Assembly: GCA_905221605.1 (NCBI GenBank)
Contig: CAJNDS010000028.1
Span: 235,763 to 251,213 of the forward strand
DNA from: Symbiodinium natans
Lineage: Eukaryota > Sar > Dinophyceae > Suessiales > Symbiodiniaceae
DNA: 15,451 nucleotides
Direction of reading: 5' to 3'
Part shown: piece after piece, positions 13,801 through 15,451 of the stretch
How positions within the stretch are numbered: the first letter of the stretch is position 1
Layout: the number at the start of each line of letters is the position of its first letter
Translations under genes and position numbers: made by a program
The notes under the pieces: model-generated
What the model was told of the DNA's origin: nothing
Database searches by the model: none
Seen by the model: only the letters and a program-made list of their open reading frames with translations

Positions 13801-14884
13801 GCATACACGTGTATGCTTCTAAGGAGAGACTTGTATGTATTTGCTATATTGCTAGAGACTTCGGCGGCTCCTGCAGATTCGCACCGTCCCCTCGCTCCTG
13901 AGCGTAAGCAAGGGGACCGGCGAAAAAAGTTTGGGGCTTGATAAACGAGACCTCGAAGCGCGTCTCGCCCGTGAGCTCGTTGAAAACCAGGCGCCGTGAT
14001 CTGCCCGTCAGCTCGGCAACCTCGCGCAGGGAGGGAAATTGCTTTGGAAGCTGCTGCTGAAAGCATGACGGTTCTCCGAGAAATTGCTCTGCTGCCTTCC
14101 CGGCTACACATGCATACACACACGCACACTCCTCTCTCTCTCTCTCTCTCTCTCTGCTTCTTCTGCACACACACTCTCTCTCTCTTAGTCTTCTTCTTCT
14201 TCTTCTTCTTCTTATTCTTCTTCTTCTTCTTCTTCTTCTTCTTCTGCAGGGCTTGGGGGGCCTAGAAGACCCCTCGCGCCGAAGCGCGCCCTCTCTCTGG
14301 GGCTGGGAGGCAAGGCCGTAGTCCCTCTCCTCTTCATCTCCTCCTGTACTCCTTGAAGGTAGATTCTTGCCTGCCTAACTTTACTCATCAGATTCTACAA
14401 GCCGCAAGAAAAAACTTAGGCACCCCCAAAAGCGAAAAGAAATTACAACTAAGGGGGGTTCCAGGTAAACCCCCCCATGGCCGCCCAAACCGGGAGGGGG
14501 GGGGGGGGGGGGGGGGGGGAAGTTGCTTGCAGGAGAGCCGGGCCTTCGCAGGGCCCCCCAGCCTCCGCATGATCTCGTCCAGCGGGTTCGGGGGAAGCTG
14601 CAGCCTCATCGGGCTTCTTAGGGGTAGATGTCGCTTATAAACGGCGCAATCGGAAGCCTAAACCGCTTAATCCGTCACCCTTGTGAGCTGAAAAGGGCTC
14701 TACAAACCCACAAACCTTAGCAACGAAAAAGCCCCTCTTCTTCAAAGCGATCCCTTGAAAACAGCAGCCCAGCCTGTAGCCATAAACCCTAAACCCTAAA
14801 CACCCCCATCTTCGAAGACCGGATGCTTCGCAACTCGGATTGAGCTCATGGCCGTTCCAGCTCCTTTTCCAGCTTCTGGATCTC
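3922..14884 (-). CDS. SBNO: Strawberry notch-family (SBNO/FGT1-like) gene, 3' part, at least 19 exons
   Basis: SBNO proteins are nuclear DExD/H helicase-like regulators: FORGETTER1 works with chromatin remodelers in plants and SBNO acts in animal transcription. What is seen is an ordered series of minus-strand peptides that match the family from the segment before motif V to the C-terminus. They include [99 protein letters not shown] and [11 protein letters not shown]. Several matches are gapless across the inferred splice junctions, and phase is kept over 18 introns (90-2141 bp). Donors as assigned are about 12 GC, 3 GA and 3 GT; 17 of 18 acceptors are AG|G. The family comparison is from memory, without an alignment. 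The gene is 5'-incomplete here because the Walker A/B half is not in the window. Two other genes lie in introns 6 and 8. A recent pseudogene is not excluded, but no exon carries an internal stop. Confidence 0.85.
4936..4989 (-). CDS. SBNO: SBNO exon 18 ([18 protein letters not shown])
   Basis: A 54-nt exon, acceptor GGCCAAG|G, donor GAG|GTGAGA (canonical GT), phase 0 at both ends. [12 protein letters not shown] matches (T/S)(L/V)(D/E)RGxxWExA, a hallmark of the SBNO C-terminal region. A longer 5' form starting at 5021 (GAAG|GAT) is open but fits the family spacing less well. Confidence 0.88.
5223..5286 (-). CDS. SBNO: SBNO exon 17 ([16 protein letters not shown])
   Basis: The core peptide [16 protein letters not shown] corresponds to NSVELLSTPKT...MSGAST of FGT1. 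It ends at a GC donor (ACG|GCCGGC, phase 0). [17 protein letters not shown] then aligns gaplessly with GASTMLFTFTLDRGVTW. The 5' edge is 5286 (TACGAG|G, phase 2) or 5272 (CTGCCAG|A, phase 1), depending on which exon 16 donor is used. Confidence 0.75.
5577..5618 (-). repeat. Telomere-like CCCTAAA tract
   Basis: Six imperfect CCCTAAA units on the plus strand. It lies near the sense 5' end of SBNO intron 16, where it reads as TTTAGGG. Confidence 0.9.
5638..5689 (-). CDS. SBNO: SBNO exon 16 ([13 protein letters not shown])
   Basis: Acceptor GCGTCAG|G (phase 1). [12 protein letters not shown] corresponds to GSFDSGIVDM / GRYDMGILDL of the family. Two 3' ends fit: GA donor ACCA|GAAGCC (used here, joins AG|G at 5286) or GT donor TGCA|GTCTTAGGG at 5621 joined to 5272. 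In the second case the intron starts directly with telomere-like sequence. The exon lies between a CCCTAAA tract (5577-5618) and a TTTAGGG tract (5713-5733). Confidence 0.75.
5709..5930 (+). repeat. Degenerate telomere-like TTTAGGG sequence filling SBNO intron 15
   Basis: Three clean units at 5713-5733, then G- and T-rich variants (CTTAGGGG, TTTGGGGG) up to about 5930. Nearly the whole 262-bp intron consists of these; in sense it is C-rich throughout. Confidence 0.85.
5952..6043 (-). CDS. SBNO: SBNO exon 15 ([13 protein letters not shown]...)
   Basis: Acceptor GCTGGAG|G (phase 2), directly after a degenerate CCCTAAA/CCCTACAA tract. [19 protein letters not shown] matches the IQN(A/R)LF block of the family. 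The 3' end is uncertain: GA donor TATG|GAGCC (used here, phase 1), GC donor six bases earlier in the transcript (CCGA|GCTATG), or GT donor TCA|GTGACG at 5944 (phase 0) joined to an acceptor at 5708. All keep frame. Confidence 0.83.
6060..6183 (+). repeat. Degenerate TTTAGGG / TTGTAGGG tract
   Basis: Mixed TTTAGGG and TTGTAGGG units forming the sense 3' end of SBNO intron 14, up to about 16 bases from the acceptor at 6044. Confidence 0.9.
6231..6274 (-). CDS. SBNO: SBNO exon 14 ([15 protein letters not shown])
   Basis: A 44-nt exon, acceptor TTTGCCGCAG|G, donor AACAG|GCTCGA (GC, phase 2). The join [17 protein letters not shown] reproduces FLNRLLGLPPDIQNRLF of FGT1 and FLNRILGMEVHQQNALF of SBNO1 without a gap, which proves both sites as far as sequence alone can. 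Confidence 0.88.
6393..6440 (-). CDS. SBNO: SBNO exon 13 ([16 protein letters not shown])
   Basis: A 48-nt exon (16 codons), phase 0 at both ends, after a good pyrimidine-rich acceptor (CCTTTGTCAG|G) and ending GAG|GCCCGG (GC). The distance from GL to the FLNR motif after splicing is about 20 residues, as in SBNO1. The frame stays open for about 40 more bases past the donor, so a longer exon is possible. Confidence 0.75.
6573..6609 (-). CDS. SBNO: SBNO exon 12 ([12 protein letters not shown])
   Basis: A 37-nt exon, acceptor CATCTGAG|A (the only one here not followed by G), donor GAG|GCCCGA (GC). [20 protein letters not shown] aligns gaplessly with EFLTKARAALVAVGIVRD of FGT1. The donor context GAG|GCCCG is repeated at exon 13, and AAG|GCCCGG occurs at exon 2. 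Confidence 0.75.
7338..7360 (-). CDS. SBNO: SBNO micro-exon 11 (VLSLPPPS), tentative
   Basis: A 23-nt candidate, acceptor GGCATAG|G, donor CTC|GCCCGC, phase 0 to 2. It encodes VLSLPPPS from a run of ten C. The family has MVSPPPD or VLPPGCS exactly here, between the YGRNAL block and the EFxxxxxxAL block, and phase matches exons 10 and 12. The homopolymer makes chance resemblance and sequencing length error real risks. Confidence 0.5.
7985..8290. repeat. Degenerate tandem repeat, unit about 90-105 bp
   Basis: The word GAAGATTGAAG plus TTGAC-AGTCTC occurs at 8060 and 8149 (89 bp apart), and a weaker copy starts at 8254. Each copy is preceded by CC(A/G)TCTTG...CGTCTT. Further CTTGAAG/CTTCAAG words extend to about 8430. 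Confidence 0.6.
8309..8328. repeat. Perfect palindrome, 9-bp arms
   Basis: GCGTCTTGA, two bases, TCAAGACGC: a short hairpin inside SBNO intron 10, among related CTTGA/TCAAG words. Confidence 0.85.
8702..8763 (-). CDS. SBNO: SBNO exon 10 ([20 protein letters not shown])
   Basis: A 62-nt exon, acceptor CGCAAG|GAT (phase 1), donor GAA|GTGAGA (GT type, phase 0). The peptide [13 protein letters not shown] matches (K/N)YGRNALExVMKSI of SBNO1 and FGKKSLMVMYRGI of FGT1. Phase agrees with both neighbours. Confidence 0.85.
8845..8912 (+). repeat. ATTT/ATTC-type microsatellite
   Basis: TTTA-rich tetranucleotide runs with TATA interruptions, then three ATTC units, inside SBNO intron 9. Confidence 0.85.
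8914..8937 (-). repeat. Telomere-like CCCTAAA tract
   Basis: CCCTAGCCCTAAACCCTAAA then CCCC. In sense it reads TTTAGGG, about 20 bases into SBNO intron 9. It pairs with 9049-9139 across exon 9. Confidence 0.9.
8957..9029 (-). CDS. SBNO: SBNO exon 9 (AMMRGDRN...SLASFDLQN)
   Basis: A 73-nt exon, acceptor GCAAG|GCC (an alternative AG 12 bases upstream at 9041 is also in frame), donor ACA|GCCCCT (GC type, phase 1). MMRGDRN corresponds to LTxGDRR of the family, and SLASFDLQN to DLSRFNFDN. The join N|RYGRQAL aligns with NKYGRNAL. It lies in the 110-bp gap between an inverted CCCTAAA/TTTAGGG pair. The opposite strand is also open, but it does not match the family. Confidence 0.8.
9049..9139 (+). 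repeat. Telomere-like array, 13 perfect TTTAGGG units
   Basis: Exactly 91 bp. In sense it reads CCCTAAA and supplies the 3' end of SBNO intron 8 just before exon 9. Confidence 0.95.
9140..9451 (-). other. Downstream flank of the SGNH gene, inside SBNO intron 8
   Basis: No supported coding sequence or RNA gene. It contains a short A6 run in sense at about 9400 but no clear polyadenylation tail relic. Confidence 0.4.
9452..10510 (-). CDS. SGNH/GDSL-type hydrolase, single exon, nested in SBNO intron 8
   Basis: A 352-residue ORF with an ATG start and a TGA stop. A hydrophobic segment at residues 8-20 after MARR suggests a signal peptide or N-terminal anchor, so the enzyme may be secreted or membrane-bound. 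The SGNH blocks are visible: GDS at 88-90 (nucleophile Ser90), NVARGG at 116-121 (block II Gly), HTGGND at 153-158 (block III GxND) and DGHHP at 329-333, giving the block V Asp329-x-x-His332 pair. Family members are esterases, lipases or acetylhydrolases; the substrate cannot be read from sequence. An in-frame TAG seven codons upstream supports the chosen ATG. The upstream sequence TTACTCGTAGGGTTTCCTG then CTCAG|AAAG-ATG offers a trans-splice acceptor. It has no introns, unlike the gene around it on the same strand, so a retroposed origin is possible. Confidence 0.88.
   Translation of the reverse strand: MARRTWASVVCVLAVVLAIGKRHSQLFLRVVSAPPSTVAPLSQSDLARGAQSEFVESLITRKRHNQLTWLPTDAGFMNSEFSSILVLGDSYGDDVDMGFYCWPSRLGKRLSLPVLNVARGGSESAHVAAQLERAHAWRHEEFALDARSLMILHTGGNDALHSLRDPRMLGLLVSDLYRLRSSPELELSMLSFPKELGKVITRHLDQFFEMAATHGHRKVLLSTLPIMSCLPLGRILVHTLVPGAGAGFVNRSLRALGRSINRCVFEDISTLTAKHGVHAQVFDEASQLELLAEEAGASQLNLWEGSRLVLRQLHRVFLGPVSSKDFWHDGHHPAAQAHESLAKEVEQILETF
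10516..10536 (-). promoter_or_regulatory. Putative trans-splice acceptor region of the SGNH gene
   Basis: In sense: ACTCGTAGG, then a pyrimidine-rich TTTCCTGCTCAG, then AAAG-ATG. CGTAG and GCTCA occur with the same 8-base spacing as in the dinoflagellate spliced leader, so a decayed spliced-leader relic is an alternative reading. Confidence 0.35.
10537..11170 (-). other. SBNO intron 8, part upstream of the SGNH gene
   Basis: Contains a strong-looking minus-strand GT donor (CCGG|GTGAGTAT at 10764) and acceptor (TTGCTTGCAG|A at 10680), 84 bp apart and in frame, but no recognised protein. A run of C follows at 11048-11057. Confidence 0.35.
11161..11185 (-). repeat. Telomere-like tract overlapping the end of SBNO exon 8
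   Basis: CCCCTAAAACCTTAAACCCT on the plus strand. In sense it provides GGTTTAGGGTTTAAG as possible codons and GTTTTAGGGG as the donor. Confidence 0.85.
11171..11254 (-). CDS. SBNO: SBNO exon 8 ([15 protein letters not shown])
   Basis: Starts at GCCCAG|GTCCCG, phase 0. [15 protein letters not shown] matches SAPEYxFLxxxLxGE that follows HRSNQ in the family. Two ends are possible. Read through to a GT donor at TTTAAG|GTTTTAGG (used here, 84 nt), the last five codons (GLGFK) are made from one telomere-like unit, and the length to the next GDR motif fits. Alternatively the exon ends at 11185, at GAAG|GTTTAGGG, but that leaves phase 1 with no matching acceptor found. Confidence 0.85.
11517..11568 (+). 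repeat. AAT/AAC-rich trinucleotide tract
   Basis: Imperfect AATAGC/AATAAT units inside SBNO intron 7. Confidence 0.8.
11638..11688 (-). CDS. SBNO: SBNO exon 7 ([17 protein letters not shown], motif VI)
   Basis: A 51-nt exon with [16 protein letters not shown], nearly identical to the family ADRAIQQFGRTHRSNQ. This is helicase motif VI with the arginine finger region (QxxGRxHRSNQ). The acceptor follows a TTTTCTTTTT tract and CCAGAG|G. The donor is CGG|GCTGGG (GC). The frame stays open past it to a GT-type decoy at AC|GTAAGC, but only the GC donor gives the gapless match [15 protein letters not shown] to HRSNQVTAPEYVFLI. This exon is the strongest single identifier of the gene. Confidence 0.93.
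11717..11733 (+). repeat. Short telomere-like tract
   Basis: TAGGGTTTAGGGTTTAG. In sense it is CCCTAAACCCTA, about 30 bases upstream of the exon 7 acceptor. Confidence 0.85.
11824..11935. repeat. TA/GTAT microsatellite
   Basis: TA dinucleotide runs with GTATG units, inside SBNO intron 6. Confidence 0.9.
12103..12142 (+). repeat. Telomere-like tract abutting the bL17-like stop codon
   Basis: Five imperfect TTTAGGG units. In sense it begins at the last base of the bL17-like TGA. Confidence 0.9.
12142..12702 (-). CDS. bL17-like (possibly mitochondrial) ribosomal protein, single exon, nested in SBNO intron 6
   Basis: 186 residues from the first ATG (12702) to [17 protein letters not shown], then [12 protein letters not shown] and LLVAKG, follow the bL17 pattern HRxALLRNL...TTxAKAKExRPxxExLIxLAKxG. 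VRWLLRRL later would be the R-rich helix. The C-terminal 70 residues ([16 protein letters not shown]...) are less typical, and the product is longer than bacterial L17, so this call is tentative. The frame is open for 23 more codons upstream to a TTG, with R, A and S residues resembling a targeting peptide but no ATG. GCACTCGTAGGTTTGTTGCAG|AAAAG lies upstream as a likely trans-splice acceptor. The stop codon overlaps the first A of an AAACCCTAAACCC tract. Confidence 0.5.
   Translation of the reverse strand: MTSAGAAAWKQLRQLRHRDLLLGTLLRVFERDQLESRVLQSEAFRPHLTRWAELLVAKGTSGAQANPHEVPTEVLEKAKESPAEVRWLLRRLSSGEKQHRGLPHFPSTLLQRGPQYPFQTFELTYLRSVVGSIRGTELVQKLKLPEPTDEAKARAEEVHYGVPVRDLWAEGCLDDDDHKDPSKPPR
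12703..12930 (-). other. SBNO intron 6 segment upstream of the bL17-like gene
   Basis: Holds the bL17-like leader region. The plus strand carries a short hydrophobic open frame from 12911 that runs over exon 6; it is judged a shadow. Confidence 0.4.
12796..12817 (-). promoter_or_regulatory. Putative trans-splice acceptor region of the bL17-like gene
   Basis: In sense: ACTCGTAGG then TTTGTTGCAG|AAAAG, closely resembling the segment upstream of the SGNH ATG. It lies about 95 bases upstream of the chosen ATG. In-frame stops lie between it and the TTG, so the leader would be untranslated. Confidence 0.3.
12931..12967 (-). CDS. SBNO: SBNO exon 6 ([10 protein letters not shown])
   Basis: A 37-nt exon encoding [12 protein letters not shown]. 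Acceptor GTAGCAG|G (phase 2), donor GAG|GCGAGA (GC type, phase 0). The family has RVHxTLELPWS directly before AD(K/R)AIQQ, and the join [10 protein letters not shown] reproduces this. The 5' edge could lie a few bases upstream, and two or three residues of the RRR stretch seem to be missing. Confidence 0.75.
13149..13192 (-). CDS. SBNO: SBNO exon 5 ([14 protein letters not shown])
   Basis: Acceptor CACGGAG|GCC, phase 0. The peptide [15 protein letters not shown] matches EAASSGISLQADRR of the family (helicase C core, motif V region). The 3' edge is ambiguous: a GC donor at TC|GCGAAG (used here) or a GT donor three bases earlier (GA|GTCGCG) both leave phase 2. The normally conserved second R of ADRR is Q. 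Confidence 0.8.
13258..13330. repeat. CATATA/ACATAC microsatellite
   Basis: ACATAC and TATA units inside SBNO intron 4. Confidence 0.9.
13396..13446 (-). CDS. SBNO: SBNO exon 4 ([10 protein letters not shown])
   Basis: A 51-nt exon (17 codons), phase 0 at both ends. Acceptor CCGAAG|G, donor GAG|GCTCGA (GC type). The peptide [17 protein letters not shown] matches EKQxFMDGxKxxAIISE of SBNO proteins. It is an island of GC-rich coding sequence between TA/GTA microsatellites at 13258-13330 and 13475-13590. Confidence 0.85.
13470..13590. repeat. TA/GTATAT microsatellite
   Basis: TATATG and TATA units inside SBNO intron 3. Confidence 0.9.
13871..14020 (-). CDS. SBNO: SBNO exon 3 (VAELTGR...GANLQ)
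   Basis: A 150-nt exon (50 codons), phase 0 at both ends. It starts [19 protein letters not shown] after CGCGAG|G and ends GANLQ at CAG|GAGCCG, a GA donor. With the next exon, [14 protein letters not shown] lines up with the family VNxxEKQxFMDGxK. About ten residues in the middle (around [17 protein letters not shown]) are extra compared with FGT1, so either an insertion or an unrecognised small intron is possible. Confidence 0.85.
14131..14244 (+). repeat. CT then TTC microsatellites
   Basis: CT run at 14131-14155, a short CA and CT stretch, then TTC repeats to 14244. In sense they are purine-rich GA and GAA runs in SBNO intron 2. Confidence 0.95.
14496..14519 (+). repeat. Run of 24 G
   Basis: A homopolymer, in sense poly-C, about 25 bases into SBNO intron 2. 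Its length is likely to be inexact in any assembly. Confidence 0.9.
14544..14604 (-). CDS. SBNO: SBNO exon 2 (LPPNPLDEI...LGGPAK)
   Basis: A 61-nt exon, acceptor GATGAG|G, donor AAG|GCCCGG (GC type), phase 2 to 0. It encodes [11 protein letters not shown] then RRLGGPAK, the signature that in FGT1 and SBNO1 lies just before VAE(I/M)TGR. Joining to the next exon gives GGPAK|VAELTGR without a gap, which fixes both splice sites. Confidence 0.85.
14783..14801 (-). repeat. Telomere-like CCCTAAA tract
   Basis: TAAACCCTAAACCCTAAAC; in sense GTTTAGGG units, about 50 bases into SBNO intron 1. Confidence 0.9.
14853..14884 (-). CDS. SBNO: SBNO exon 1 as numbered here (coiled-coil-like lead-in)
   Basis: A 32-nt exon reading [10 protein letters not shown] plus two bases. 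It follows a C-rich tract ending CTCTCTTGAG|G and ends at a GC donor (CG|GCCATG), phase 2. It corresponds to the helical, charged stretch that precedes the LPxNPLD motif in FGT1. Read without splicing, the frame stops at TGA three codons later, which supports a donor here. Upstream exons are not securely identified. Confidence 0.6.
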
Positions 14885-15059
14885 CTCAAGAGAGGTTGCA
14901 GTTGAGGGTTTCAGGGCTTCTGTGGGTTGTTGGTTTGCGGGTTTACGGACTAAGGGCTTACATAAGTGCATGGTTTTGGGGTTCAGTGATTCAGGGCTCA
15001 TGGGATATGGCTTCTGGGTTTGGGCACTTTTTTTTGTTTAGGGCCTCGGGTTGAACAGA

Positions 15060-15207
15060 GTTCCGCGTCCTGGAAGGCAGCTGGTTCGGACTCAACCAAC
15101 TCTGCCACCGTCCTCTTCGAAACAACTTTGAGACACTGGATTTCTGCAGTTGCGACATATGCTGCTGTCCTCAGTAGCCCCAACATTCGAAGAGCCACCT
15201 GAGGCGT
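15060..15207 (-). CDS. Possible further upstream SBNO exon(s) with Cys pair
   Basis: After the acceptor GCCTCAG|G at about 15200, one frame reads SSNVGATEDSSICRNC followed by PVSQSCFEEDGG. It contains a C-x2-C pair and a GT donor at GAGGACG|GTGGCAG. FGT1 carries a PHD-type zinc finger just before the helical region matched by exon 1, so this may be a divergent zinc-binding segment. A second frame (VALRMLGLLRTAAYVATAEI) is also open, so the reading is not settled. Confidence 0.3.
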
Positions 15208-15262
15208 TGTTGCGTGCAGAGTCTTGTCAGCCCATATCAGCATCCAAAACAAGTCCAACAAG

Positions 15263-15451
<189 letters not shown>

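Overview
The window looks like nuclear DNA of a dinoflagellate, most likely a Symbiodiniaceae-type alga. The grounds are many internal TTTAGGG/CCCTAAA tracts, very small GC3-rich exons, splice donors that are mostly GC or GA rather than GT, and acceptors that are almost always AG followed by G. Almost everything I can call coding lies on the minus strand, as expected of dinoflagellate unidirectional gene clusters. No tRNA, rRNA, CRISPR array or recognisable transposase was seen.

Main result: positions 14884 down to 3922 (minus strand) hold the 3' part of one gene of the Strawberry notch family (SBNO; FORGETTER1 in Arabidopsis, SBNO1/2 in animals). I assembled at least 19 exons by matching short translated pieces, in order, to the family as I remember it. 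They cover the [22 protein letters not shown] segment, the [18 protein letters not shown] block, the [19 protein letters not shown] block (motif VI), the GDR block, FLNRLL...[18 protein letters not shown] and the C-terminal HVLTG...W / [13 protein letters not shown] region, then an RG-rich tail and a TGA. Reading phase is consistent across all 18 introns, giving about 660 residues. The N-terminal helicase half must lie beyond position 15451. Several exon edges are ambiguous by a few codons.

Two apparently intronless genes sit inside introns of this gene on the same strand: an SGNH/GDSL-type hydrolase (9452-10510, intron 8) and a small protein resembling bacterial/mitochondrial ribosomal protein bL17 (12142-12702, intron 6). 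Both have the 9-mer ACTCGTAGG followed by a pyrimidine-rich AG acceptor upstream of the ATG. They may be separately trans-spliced genes or retroposed copies.

Telomere-like tracts fall in the introns with a consistent polarity: in the sense strand the G-rich form (TTTAGGG) lies near intron 5' ends and the C-rich form (CCCTAAA) near intron 3' ends. On the plus strand this appears as repeated CCCTAAA-exon-TTTAGGG pairs about 90-110 bp apart.

Layout: 1-3920, one or more unidentified minus-strand genes seen as isolated candidate exons (a SAP-like segment at 3016-3320 is the best); 3922-4845, long terminal SBNO exon; 4936-9029, SBNO exons 9-18 with repeat-rich introns; 9452-10510, nested SGNH hydrolase; 11171-11688, SBNO exons 7-8; 12142-12702, nested bL17-like gene; 12931-14884, SBNO exons 1-6 among TA, CT, TTC and poly-G repeats; 15060-15207, a possible further upstream exon; 15264-15451, a CA repeat running off the end.
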